A stretch of 50,204 nt of DNA from Candidatus Cloacimonadaceae bacterium (GTDB taxonomy: Bacteria > Cloacimonadota > Cloacimonadia > Cloacimonadales > Cloacimonadaceae): positions 1 to 50,204 of the forward strand of contig JAUYAR010000052.1 of assembly GCA_030693415.1 (NCBI GenBank), read 5' to 3'. The notes beneath the pieces are model-generated. The model was not told the DNA's origin. It did not search any database and was given only the letters and a program-made list of their open reading frames with translations. Below are positions 26,281 to 34,432 of the stretch, piece by piece; the stretch's first letter is position 1; each line of letters opens with the position of its first letter. The position numbers and the translations under genes were made by a program.

Positions 26281-26412
26281 TTGCACAAGCGAATCCAGCC
26301 CTCGATCTTTGTCAAGCAAAGCCTTGTCCGCTATCGAAAGCAAGAAAGCTATTGACGAAAACAGCCCCGCCGCAACATGGTTCTCAGACCCGATAACTTC
26401 AATGGAGACATA

Positions 26413-27447
26413 ATGTTAATAAATGGACAACAATATCGCAGCGTGTGGTGGGAACACATGCGGCTCAAGATGATCGACCAGAATCTGCTGCCCTTCGAAT
26501 TTGGCATCATCGAATATGTGAACTATATCGAAGTGGCAAACGCGATCCGCACCATGACCGTGCGCGGAGCTCCTGCAATCGGAGCTGCAGGCGCTTTTGG
26601 CATCGCGCTGGCGGCTCAAAACGCCCCGGAGGAAAAGTTCCGCGCCTATATGCGCAGTGCCAGAGAAGAACTCATTTCCACGCGTCCGACGGCGATCGAT
26701 CTCCTCAACGGCGTCAGCTACGTCTATGAAAGCACGATCAAATTCATTCCGGATATTCCGCATGCCCGTCAAGTGGCGATCCTTGCTGCAAACGAATTTG
26801 CCAACAAAAGTGCCGAAGATTGCAGAATGATCGGCGTGATCGGAAACGACATCGTTCCCCATGGCGCCAGGATTTTGACCCACTGCAACGCCGGGGCTCT
26901 GGCAACCGTGGATTGGGGGACTGCACTGTCCGTGATCCGCATGGCGCATCGCAAAGACAAGAACATCTTCGTCTATGTGGACGAAACCCGTCCGCGCTTT
27001 CAGGGAGCGAGACTCACCGCCTTCGAACTCGAGCAGGAAGGCATTCCCCACGCTATTATTTCGGATGCAGCAGCAGGTTTCTATTTCTACAAAAACGAGA
27101 TCGACCTCGTCATCACCGGAGCCGACCGCATCTGCATCAACGGCGATATTGCGAATAAAATAGGCACCTATGAAAAAGCCATCCTCGCCCATGAACACAA
27201 GATCCCGTTTTATGTCGCCGCGCCGCTCACCACCTTCGATTTTTCCTGCAACCGCGGCTCCCAGATCCCGATCGAGATTCGCGACGAAGATGAGATCAAG
27301 CGTTTCAACGGCTGTCTGTTGGCAAATCCGGGTTCGCCCGCTCTGAATCCCGCTTTTGACATCACGCCCGCCAAGTATATCACCGGAATCATCACTCACA
27401 AAGGCATATACAAACCGAAAGACGCCGCCCAACTTGTGCAGGGATAG
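26413..27447 (+). CDS. mtnA: S-methyl-5-thioribose-1-phosphate isomerase
   Basis: The ATG at 26413, six bases after GGAG, gives 344 residues, the usual length. The enzyme converts methylthioribose 1-phosphate to the ribulose form in methylthioadenosine salvage. It has RTMTVRGAPAIGAAGAFG near residues 45-62, the catalytic Cys in THCNAGALAT (near 158) and the catalytic Asp in ITGADRI (near 239), plus NKIGTY and FYVAAPLTTFD. eIF2B-like relatives lack this Cys-Asp pair. Three bp later follows the MTA/SAH deaminase gene. No phosphorylase gene is present between deaminase and isomerase steps. Confidence 0.92.
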   Translation: MLINGQQYRSVWWEHMRLKMIDQNLLPFEFGIIEYVNYIEVANAIRTMTVRGAPAIGAAGAFGIALAAQNAPEEKFRAYMRSAREELISTRPTAIDLLNGVSYVYESTIKFIPDIPHARQVAILAANEFANKSAEDCRMIGVIGNDIVPHGARILTHCNAGALATVDWGTALSVIRMAHRKDKNIFVYVDETRPRFQGARLTAFELEQEGIPHAIISDAAAGFYFYKNEIDLVITGADRICINGDIANKIGTYEKAILAHEHKIPFYVAAPLTTFDFSCNRGSQIPIEIRDEDEIKRFNGCLLANPGSPALNPAFDITPAKYITGIITHKGIYKPKDAAQLVQG

Positions 27448-27450
27448 ACA

Positions 27451-28776
27451 ATGGAATCAATCACTTACGACATCCTGATCCGCGGCGGCACCATCCTCAC
27501 TATGGATGATGCGATGCAGGTATTGGAAGGTTTTGAGATCGCTATTCTGAATGGAAAGATCGTCGCCCTCCAAACTGAGGGGAACTCACAAACTTCTGCG
27601 GCGCAGATCATTGACGCGCGAGGGTGCATCGTCATCCCCGGTTTGATCAATGCCCATTCCCATCTCCCGATGACCTATTTTCGAGGGTTGGCAGACGATC
27701 TCCCCCTCAATATCTGGCTGAACGAATACATCTGGCCTCTGGAAGCGAAACTGCTCAAACGGGACTTTATCTTTGACGCAGCCTTGCACGGTGCATCCGA
27801 GATGATCAAAAACGGTATCACCATGACGCACGACATGTATTTTGACATGCCAGCCATCGCCGACGCCTGTTCTAAAGCAGGTTTGCGTGCCCTGATCGGC
27901 GAAGCGATCATCGAACTTGGCGATGTTTCTGATGATTCGCTCAATTTCATCGGCAGCAAGATGATAGAACAAAAAGCTGCATATTCATCCAATCCTTTGA
28001 TCGATTTCAACCTCTCCCCACACGCGATTTATACCTGTTCGCGCAAAACTCTCGAGCGCTGCGCGGAAGTAGCTCTTCAAAACGATATTCTGCTGCACAT
28101 GCACCTTTCGGAATCTGATACGGAAGTGGATAACTGCATCAAGCAGAATGGTTTGAGACCGGTTCATTATTTGAAAGAGATCGGCTTTTTGGACTGCCGA
28201 AACATCTTTGCCCATGGCATCTTGATCAATGAAGAGGAGATGGAAATCCTCGCGCAGAGCCATTCCTCGATCGCCATTTGCACCGAAAGCAATCTCAAGC
28301 TCTGTTCCGGCATCGCGCCGCTCAAAGCTTATCATGACCACGGCATCAACACTTGTTTCGCGACAGACGGAGTCGCCAGCAACAACAATCTCGACCTGTT
28401 AGCGGAAATGGATATCACGGCAAAACTACACAAAACCGTCAACAACGACCCCGCTTTTCTCCCCGCCGCCGAAACGCTCAAAATGGCTACCAGAAACGCC
28501 GCCAGGGCTTTGGGAGTCTTTGACAAGCGCGGCTCGATCGAAATTGGCAAAGATGCCGATATCACAATCCTCGCCCTCGACGAACTCAATTCCCAACCGA
28601 TCTACAATCCCTATTCGCATGTGGTCTATGCACTTGGCGCGCGCGCCGTGCGGGACGTCATCATCAATGGCAAAGCGGTACTCCGCGACCGCAAACTTGT
28701 GAACGTGGACGAAAGCGAACTGATCGCCACCGCCAAGCGTTACAAATCCATAGTCAGCAAGGAGTTGGCACGATGA
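27451..28776 (+). CDS. mtaD: 5'-methylthioadenosine/S-adenosylhomocysteine deaminase
   Basis: The 441-residue amidohydrolase belongs to the MtaD/TrzA/AtzA group. The metal site is NAHSHLPMTYFRG (near residues 66-78), with later ligands in LHMHLSESDTEVD, FAHGILINEEEM and FATDGVASNNNLDLLAEM. It would remove the 6-amino group of methylthioadenosine, S-adenosylhomocysteine or adenosine to give the inosine analogue. Its position directly behind mtnA supports a role in methylthioadenosine recycling by deamination. Guanine deaminase (SsnA type) is an alternative, which would also fit the purine-type xanthine dehydrogenase at 29734. Its stop overlaps smpB by four bases. Confidence 0.85.
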   Translation: MESITYDILIRGGTILTMDDAMQVLEGFEIAILNGKIVALQTEGNSQTSAAQIIDARGCIVIPGLINAHSHLPMTYFRGLADDLPLNIWLNEYIWPLEAKLLKRDFIFDAALHGASEMIKNGITMTHDMYFDMPAIADACSKAGLRALIGEAIIELGDVSDDSLNFIGSKMIEQKAAYSSNPLIDFNLSPHAIYTCSRKTLERCAEVALQNDILLHMHLSESDTEVDNCIKQNGLRPVHYLKEIGFLDCRNIFAHGILINEEEMEILAQSHSSIAICTESNLKLCSGIAPLKAYHDHGINTCFATDGVASNNNLDLLAEMDITAKLHKTVNNDPAFLPAAETLKMATRNAARALGVFDKRGSIEIGKDADITILALDELNSQPIYNPYSHVVYALGARAVRDVIINGKAVLRDRKLVNVDESELIATAKRYKSIVSKELAR

Positions 28777-29207
28777 GACCGATCAAAAACCGCAAAGCCT
28801 CCCATGACTATTTCTTCGAGCAGAAGTTTGAAGCCGGGATCGTCCTCAAGGGTACCGAGATCAAATCCATCCGCGCCGGCAAGATCAACTTCAAGGACAG
28901 CCATGCCCGCATCGTCGATGGCGAATGCTGGCTGCACAATTTTCACATCAGCCCCTGGGAAAATGCCGCTTTCTTTAACCATCAGCCGGAGCGTAAACGT
29001 AAGCTGCTCCTGCACAAACACGAGATTCGCCGCCTGTGCACCAAGGTCGAGGAACAAGGCATGACCATCATCCCCCTGGATATCTTCATCAACGAAAATG
29101 GCTTCTGCAAACTCACTATCGCCCTCGCCAAAGGCAAGAAATCCTACGACAAACGCGAAACTCTGCACAAGAAGGACTTGCAACGGGAAAAAGAACGCAG
29201 CGAGTGA
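28773..29207 (+). CDS. smpB: SsrA-binding protein SmpB
   Basis: The 144-residue protein binds tmRNA and brings it to stalled ribosomes. It has NRKASHDYFFEQKFEAGIVL at the start, then LKGTEIKSIRAGKINFKDSH and the C-terminal ALAKGKKSYDKRETLHKKDL, followed by the basic tail KEKERSE. Length is at the short end of the family. Its ATG overlaps the mtaD stop (ATGA), an unusual coupling for a translation-quality gene. The tail runs straight into a GTGAAC repeat array, which begins at the stop codon, so the repeat may have replaced a few C-terminal residues. Confidence 0.93.
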   Translation: MRPIKNRKASHDYFFEQKFEAGIVLKGTEIKSIRAGKINFKDSHARIVDGECWLHNFHISPWENAAFFNHQPERKRKLLLHKHEIRRLCTKVEEQGMTIIPLDIFINENGFCKLTIALAKGKKSYDKRETLHKKDLQREKERSE

Positions 29208-29280
29208 ACGGGGGAGCAGGTGAACAGGTGTACAGATGAGTAGGTGAGCAAGTGAACAAGTGAACAGGTGAACAGGTGAG
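29204..29280. repeat. 8-bp tandem repeat (GTGAACAG), array A
   Basis: About nine imperfect 8-bp units of GTGAACAG (variants GTGAGCAA, GTGAACAA, GTGTACAG) start at the smpB stop codon. The units drift by single substitutions. Inverted copies lie at 29289-29301 and 29606-29646, and related units at 12923-12940 and 14387-14422. They do not encode a plausible protein. Confidence 0.85.
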
Positions 29281-29397
29281 GCTGCGCCCCCTCACCTGTT
29301 CATTGGACTGCAATGCTGTAAATTAATCTATCGAGGTCAATAACATGATCAATTATCGAGAAATCCGGCGCTTGCAGGGAATCGGACGGGACAATGT

Positions 29398-29420
29398 AGC
29401 GCAGCATGCCGATGCTGCGG
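29398..29420. repeat. GCAG.AT dispersed hairpin, copy 2
   Basis: AGCGCAGCATGCCGATGCTG forms a 7-bp GCAGCAT / ATGCTGC stem. The following GGAGGAAAAAC and a CATGAGTTAGC segment resemble the surroundings of copy 1 read in reverse. No 56-bp palindrome lies beside this copy. Confidence 0.8.
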
Positions 29421-29605
29421 AGGAAAAACCCCCGGCATGAGTTAGCTTATGACTTTGTTAAGTCCTTTCATTTCTTTAGACTATGATAGTGACATGTCAC
29501 GCTTGGGGTGGGGAATTCCGATTCCCCACAGTTTATCAAACCATAGCCGAATCGGAGTTCGGCATTCTCAAAAAGCCCCTCCATGAAAAGGTTGAAGGGA
29601 CGCAG

Positions 29606-29646
29606 CCTCACCTGTTCACCTGCTCACTCGTTCACCAGTTCGCTCA
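29606..29646. repeat. 8-bp tandem repeat (CTGTTCAC), array B, inverted
   Basis: About five imperfect units of CACCTGTT/TCACCTGC are the reverse complement of array A at 29204-29280. Together they could form a long imperfect inverted repeat around the 300-bp spacer. Confidence 0.75.
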
Positions 29647-29733
29647 CAAACATCTCTCATCTCTGAATAAATATCTTTACAAATTATCAGCCTCACCGGA
29701 ACTATGCCCAAAAGAGAGAATTGAGAGACGATC

Positions 29734-31233
29734 ATGAATGAAAGCAAGATGGATATCGAGGTTTTGAACGCCAATCCGAGGCGCTGCCAATTTAACCGCA
29801 TCGAGTTTTGGCTGAATGGAAAACGGGTGCGGGAAGAGATTCCGCCAGCGATGACCACCCTGGAGTTTTTGCACCGGCAGCGGCATCTTTATGGTACCAA
29901 ATGCAGTTGCAACGAAGGTGATTGCGGTGCCTGCACAGTCGTTTTGGCATATCCACGCGAAGGCGGGATCGTCTATGAATCGGTGAATTCATGTCTGTTC
30001 AACGCCGCCAAGCTGCATGGCAAGCATCTGATCACGGTTGAGGCATTGGGCACACCTGAGGCTTTGCATCCCATCCAAAGCGCGATGTTGGCATTTCACG
30101 GAATCCAGTGCGGCTATTGCACACCGGGGTTTGTGATGAGCATGTTCGCCCTTTTTGCCTCGGTGACAAACCCTTCCGCGGAAGGCATTCTCGCAAATCT
30201 GGAAGGAAATCTTTGCCGTTGCACCGGCTACGATTCGATCCTCAAGGCAGCACGTTTCATCGCCGACAATTATCGCTCCTCGGACATCGTTCCAGCTTGG
30301 TGCAGAGCTATCGAGGCGGAACTTCTCGCCTTTGATCTGCCGATGGAATACATTGAAAGAGAAACAGATAGGCTCTACCCCTGTCAGGCATACCATGTTC
30401 CGGCAAGCCTCAGAGAATTGTTTCTGGTCACATCTCAAAACGAGGTGCATACACTGATTAACGGCGGGACGGACATCATGGTGCAGATGAGTATCCAAAG
30501 GCGGCATTATCCCATTTTGATCGATCTTTCGCAGATCGAAGGCTTGGACATTATCTATCCACGGGAAGAAGGAATCTATATCGGTGCGAATGTAACTTAT
30601 TCGCAGATAATGCGTTCTGAAGTCATCAAGACCGGTCTGCCCATCCTGATTGAGATGACCAGAAAGATCGCCTCCGAACAGATCCGCAATTTTGGCACGC
30701 TGACGGGGAACATCGCCAACGCCTCTCCGGTCGGGGACATGCTGCCTCTTTTGTTGGTTCTCAATGCCGAATTGGTTCTGGAATCCAAAGACGCAATGCG
30801 CAAGCTTCCACTCGCGGAGTATTTCCTCGAATATCGCAAGACCGCTCTGGAGGAGGGAGAAATCATCGTTGGGGTTTTGATACCGTCTTTGCCGCCCAAC
30901 GTCTTCGTGCGTTGTCAAAAAGCAGCGAAACGCAAGGCAGTGGATATTTCGGCAGTCGCCTCCGCCATCTATATCAATACGGTCGATGGAATCGTCCAAG
31001 CTGCGCGGCTTGCCTATGGCGGCGTGGCGGAAGTGCCGATTCTATCCAAACAGTTCCATAAAGCAATGATAAATATGGAGTTGCAAGGTCTGCACGTGGA
31101 CGCGATCGCGGATTTTGTGGCAAATGAATTCAATCCGATATCGGATGTGCGCGGTAGCGAAGAATATCGCAGGAAAGCGGTGCGCAACCAGCTTTTCGTC
31201 TATCTGAAAGAGTTTTTGGGGGTTGCACGATGA
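29734..31233 (+). CDS. xdhA: Xanthine dehydrogenase small subunit (FeS + FAD fused)
   Basis: The 499-residue protein fuses the [2Fe-2S] and FAD modules in one chain, as in XdhA of two-subunit bacterial xanthine dehydrogenases. The FeS part (about 20-170) has CSCNEGDCGAC, QCGYCTPGFVMSM and GNLCRCTGYDSI. The FAD part (about 205-495) has LINGGTDIMVQM and RNFGTLTGNIANASPVGDMLP. It would pass electrons from the Mo subunit to NAD+. The ATG at 29734 was chosen; an in-frame ATG at 29749 is also possible. Its stop overlaps the large-subunit ATG by four bases. Confidence 0.9.
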   Translation: MNESKMDIEVLNANPRRCQFNRIEFWLNGKRVREEIPPAMTTLEFLHRQRHLYGTKCSCNEGDCGACTVVLAYPREGGIVYESVNSCLFNAAKLHGKHLITVEALGTPEALHPIQSAMLAFHGIQCGYCTPGFVMSMFALFASVTNPSAEGILANLEGNLCRCTGYDSILKAARFIADNYRSSDIVPAWCRAIEAELLAFDLPMEYIERETDRLYPCQAYHVPASLRELFLVTSQNEVHTLINGGTDIMVQMSIQRRHYPILIDLSQIEGLDIIYPREEGIYIGANVTYSQIMRSEVIKTGLPILIEMTRKIASEQIRNFGTLTGNIANASPVGDMLPLLLVLNAELVLESKDAMRKLPLAEYFLEYRKTALEEGEIIVGVLIPSLPPNVFVRCQKAAKRKAVDISAVASAIYINTVDGIVQAARLAYGGVAEVPILSKQFHKAMINMELQGLHVDAIADFVANEFNPISDVRGSEEYRRKAVRNQLFVYLKEFLGVAR

Positions 31234-33509
31234 AGAAAGCTCCTTTTCACATCAGCGGAAAACTCCTGCTCACCGGAAACGCGAGATTTGTCGGCGACGA
31301 AGCTCCGCTGCCCGAAATGCTGCACGCGAAGTTTCTCTTTTCCCCCGTCGCCCATGCTTTGATCACCAAACTCGATGTCTCCAAAGCCGCAAATATCAAG
31401 GGCATCGCGCGAATCATCACTGCTGATGATGTTCCGGGTGAAAATCAGATCGGGCACGTGATCAAGGACGAGCCGCTCTTTCCCATAAGTAAGATCATGT
31501 TCTATGGACAGCCTTTGGCAATAGTGCTTTCAGAGGACGAGCGCTTGGCGGAGGCGGCGGCAAAAGAGATCGAGCTTGAGTATCAAGAATTGCCTCCACT
31601 GCTGGAAATCGATGATGCGGAAGCAGCATGCGAGTGGTATATTCCCGAACGCAAAATCGAATGCGGAGAGGTCGATAAAGCATTGATGGAAGCTGAATTC
31701 ACTATTTCAGGAGAGACCAAATCCGGCGCGCAGGAACATTTTTATATGGAGACCCAGCGTTGCCGCGCGGTTCCCGGAGAGGGGAATCAGCTAACTATTC
31801 ACACCGCCACGCAAAGCACTATGGAAGTGCAGGAAGTGCTTTCCCACGTGCTTGGCATCCCCGCGCACAATGTCATCGTCGAGGTTCTCCGCTTGGGTGG
31901 AGCCTTTGGCGGAAAAGAGCGCAATGCAACGATCTGGGCTTGTATGGCTGGCTTGGCGGCTTTTCTATGCAAGCGTCCGGTGCAGGTATTGTTGACAAGA
32001 GACGAGGATATGTCGGTCACCGGCAAACGCCATCCCTTCAAAAGCAGATGGAAGGCCGGATATGACTCAAGGGGAAGGATTTGTGCCTATGACCTCGAAC
32101 TGATGTGCAACGGCGGTGCCTATGCCGATCTCTCCATCGCCATCCTCGAACGCGCCATGTTCCATGCCGAAAACTGCTATCACATTCCCAATGCCCGCAT
32201 CCGAGGACGCGCCTGCCGGACAAATCTTCCGCCCAACACGGCTTTCAGGGGTTTCGGCGCGCCGCAGGGCATCTTTGTGATCGAATCCGTGATCGAAGAA
32301 ATCGCTGATTTGCTCAAACTGGATCCGATCGAGGTCAGAAAAGTAAATCTCTATCAAAACAAAGACTTCACTCCGTATGGTCAACAAGTCTTTGAAATCA
32401 GAAGTAATGAACTGTTTGACAAGCTCTTGGCTAATGCGGATTACACGAGGCTGAAGAGCAAAACAGAGCTTTTCAACAAACAAAACCAATACCTGAAACA
32501 AGGCATCGGCTTCGTGCCGGTCAAGTTTGGCATCTCGTTCACCACCGCGCTGCTCAATCAGGGCTCTGCTTTGATTTGGGTCTATATCGATGGCAGCGTG
32601 TCGGTTAGCACTGGCGGTATTGAAATGGGGCAGGAACTTTCCACCAAAGTCGCCATCGTCGTTTCGCGCGTGCTGGGCATTTCCATTTCCCTGATCAGGA
32701 TCGAAAGCGCCAATTCCCAGAGAGTGGGAAACGCTTCTCCCACAGCAGCATCCACAGGCAGCGACATCAATGCAAACGCTGCGCGCATTGCTGCTGAAAA
32801 GATCAAAACCAGCTTAACCCCGGCAGCGCGTAAGCTACTGCAGCAGAAGTATCAACAAGAATTTGAGCTGAAAGAAATCGTCTTTGATGATTCTCTCATC
32901 CACAGCGCGGAGGAGCCGGACAAATCCATCACCTTCGTGGAACTGATCCGCTTTGCTTACAACGAGCGTGTGCCTTTGGCGGCTTATGGATATTATGCCA
33001 CGCCGGGCTTGTACTTCGACCGCGAAAAAGGCAGGGGAAACCCTTTCCACTATTATGTTTCCGGTTGCGCGCTTTCGAGGGTTCAGATCGATCTGCTCAG
33101 CGGCGAACATCGCGTAAGGGATACCTATATCGTGCATGAAAACGGATCGGCTTTGAGCATGGAAATCGATCGTGGACAGATCATCGGCGCCTTTGTGCAA
33201 GGCTATGGATGGTGCACGATGGAAGAGCTTCTCTTCAATACCGACGGACGCTATCTGGCTGTGAATCCATCTACATACAAAATCCCCACGGTGCGCGATA
33301 TCCCCGAAAACCTGCAGGTGGAGATCTTGGCATCGCAGGATGAACACGCCAGCGTCATGGGCAGCAAAGCAACCGGAGAACCGCCATTCATCTATGGACT
33401 CTCGGTGTATTTTGCCATCCGGAACGCTTTGCGAAGTATCAATGCCGACGCGGTGCTTGGCTTTCCCGCAACTCCGGAAGCGGTTTTGAAGGCGCTTGAC
33501 CGACAGTGA
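31230..33509 (+). CDS. xdhB: Xanthine dehydrogenase large (Mo) subunit
   Basis: The 759-residue subunit holds the molybdopterin centre and oxidises hypoxanthine and xanthine. It has GGAFGGKERN with Glu near residue 230 and an Arg exactly 78 residues later in AILERAMFH (near 308). This reproduces the Glu232/Arg310 purine-binding pair and spacing of Rhodobacter XdhB. TNLPPNTAFRGFGAPQG follows near 330, and the catalytic Glu is in GSKATGEPPFIYG near 715. This supports true purine specificity, in contrast to the Mo subunit at 17972-20323. Its stop overlaps the GTG start of the phosphatase gene. Confidence 0.92.
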   Translation: MKKAPFHISGKLLLTGNARFVGDEAPLPEMLHAKFLFSPVAHALITKLDVSKAANIKGIARIITADDVPGENQIGHVIKDEPLFPISKIMFYGQPLAIVLSEDERLAEAAAKEIELEYQELPPLLEIDDAEAACEWYIPERKIECGEVDKALMEAEFTISGETKSGAQEHFYMETQRCRAVPGEGNQLTIHTATQSTMEVQEVLSHVLGIPAHNVIVEVLRLGGAFGGKERNATIWACMAGLAAFLCKRPVQVLLTRDEDMSVTGKRHPFKSRWKAGYDSRGRICAYDLELMCNGGAYADLSIAILERAMFHAENCYHIPNARIRGRACRTNLPPNTAFRGFGAPQGIFVIESVIEEIADLLKLDPIEVRKVNLYQNKDFTPYGQQVFEIRSNELFDKLLANADYTRLKSKTELFNKQNQYLKQGIGFVPVKFGISFTTALLNQGSALIWVYIDGSVSVSTGGIEMGQELSTKVAIVVSRVLGISISLIRIESANSQRVGNASPTAASTGSDINANAARIAAEKIKTSLTPAARKLLQQKYQQEFELKEIVFDDSLIHSAEEPDKSITFVELIRFAYNERVPLAAYGYYATPGLYFDREKGRGNPFHYYVSGCALSRVQIDLLSGEHRVRDTYIVHENGSALSMEIDRGQIIGAFVQGYGWCTMEELLFNTDGRYLAVNPSTYKIPTVRDIPENLQVEILASQDEHASVMGSKATGEPPFIYGLSVYFAIRNALRSINADAVLGFPATPEAVLKALDRQ

Positions 33510-34420
33510 GAAAAGCGGTCATCGACATCGGCACCAATTCGATCAAGTGCCTGATCGCGGATCTTAATGCGGGACATATAATTCCCGTGTTGGACATAAT
33601 CAGAACCACGCGCCTGGGCGCTGATCTCCACAAATCCGCAATCATCAGTCCGTCATCGATGCAGCGCAGCTTCGAGGCAATTCGTGAACTGAAGGAGCTA
33701 TGCAATCTATACCAAGCTGAAAAGATCATTTGCGTGGGCGCCATGACTTTGCGGCTGGCATCAAACGCGGAGGAATTCATCCATCGGGTAAAAACGGAAA
33801 TGGGCTTGGATATCATTGTCCTTTCAGGAGATAAAGAAGCGGAGCTATCTTTTCTGGCGGCGGCGGAGCTTGCTGAATATGACTCCGATGAGATCATGGT
33901 GATCGATATTGGCGGAGGCAGCACGGAGATCGCAATCGGTACCAAAAAGCAGGTCACCCGCGTCAAAAGCCTATGCTTGGGAGCGGTTTCTCTCACAACG
34001 AAGCTCCTGCACAGCGATCCACCATCTCCACAAGAGCTTGGCTCGCTGCAAAAGCAGATTCAAGAAACGCTGGAAAAGCACTATCCCGATCCGAAATCAT
34101 ATCCCGGCATCGGTTGCGGCGGCACGCTCACGTCTTTGGCAGCGGTCTTTCACAGCCTGAACAGCTATAATGCCCAGATCGTTCACGGGACAATGCTTTC
34201 AAGGGAAGAAATCCGCCGACAGATAGATATCTACATGAGCCGGAATCTGGAAGAAAGAAAACATATCCAGGGCTTGGATCCCCAACGAGCAGATATCATT
34301 ATCGCTGGAACGGCAATCATATACGGCATCATGGAGCACTTTTCGCGCTCAGATATCACAGTCTCGGATCGTGGTCTGCGCCACGGCGCTCTGATCAAAT
34401 CCGCTCTTGGTCAGCTCTAA
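33506..34420 (+). CDS. ppx: Ppx/GppA-family exopolyphosphatase / pppGpp phosphatase
   Basis: The 304-residue protein has the ASKHA phosphatase blocks: IDIGTNSIKCLIAD at the start, VLSGDKEAELSFLAA near 110, VIDIGGGSTEIAIG near 132 and GCGGTLTSLAAV near 207. It is the short, two-domain form without the C-terminal HD domain. It would hydrolyse terminal phosphates of polyphosphate or pppGpp. The start is a GTG overlapping the xdhB stop (GTGA), so it is co-transcribed with xanthine dehydrogenase. The reason is unclear. It converges with the transporter genes at 34433. Confidence 0.88.
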   Translation: MRKAVIDIGTNSIKCLIADLNAGHIIPVLDIIRTTRLGADLHKSAIISPSSMQRSFEAIRELKELCNLYQAEKIICVGAMTLRLASNAEEFIHRVKTEMGLDIIVLSGDKEAELSFLAAAELAEYDSDEIMVIDIGGGSTEIAIGTKKQVTRVKSLCLGAVSLTTKLLHSDPPSPQELGSLQKQIQETLEKHYPDPKSYPGIGCGGTLTSLAAVFHSLNSYNAQIVHGTMLSREEIRRQIDIYMSRNLEERKHIQGLDPQRADIIIAGTAIIYGIMEHFSRSDITVSDRGLRHGALIKSALGQL

Positions 34421-34432
34421 ACCAGAACAAGC

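Larger units (their letters stand above)
29208..29733. other. Gene-free region with repeats, 526 bp
   Basis: No coding frame is supported. It contains the GTGAACAG array (to 29280), a GCAGCAT hairpin at 29398-29420, a palindromic GGGGAATTC..GATTCCCC segment near 29512-29528 and inverted GTGAACAG units at 29606-29646. The promoter of the xanthine dehydrogenase operon should lie in the last 80 bases, but no clear boxes were seen. Confidence 0.6.

Noticed and set aside
14442-26343. Classical uric acid / purine fermentation or complete allantoin cluster
   Set aside because: No allantoinase, allantoate amidohydrolase, ureidoglycolate enzyme or YgeW/YgeX/YgeY-type genes are present, and the Mo subunit lacks purine-binding residues.
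26416-27432. Long open frame of 338 codons on the minus strand opposite mtnA
   Set aside because: It is the antisense shadow of a well-conserved mtnA, has no ribosome site and its translation shows no recognisable domain.
29204-29280. CRISPR-like array
   Set aside because: The units are contiguous 8-bp repeats without spacers and there are no cas genes.
29989-30999. 336-codon open frame opposite xdhA, and similar long frames at 18665-19618, 16813-17706 and 21626-22564
   Set aside because: All lie opposite strongly supported enzyme genes with conserved motifs, and their translations are low-complexity Gly/His/Asp-rich shadows.
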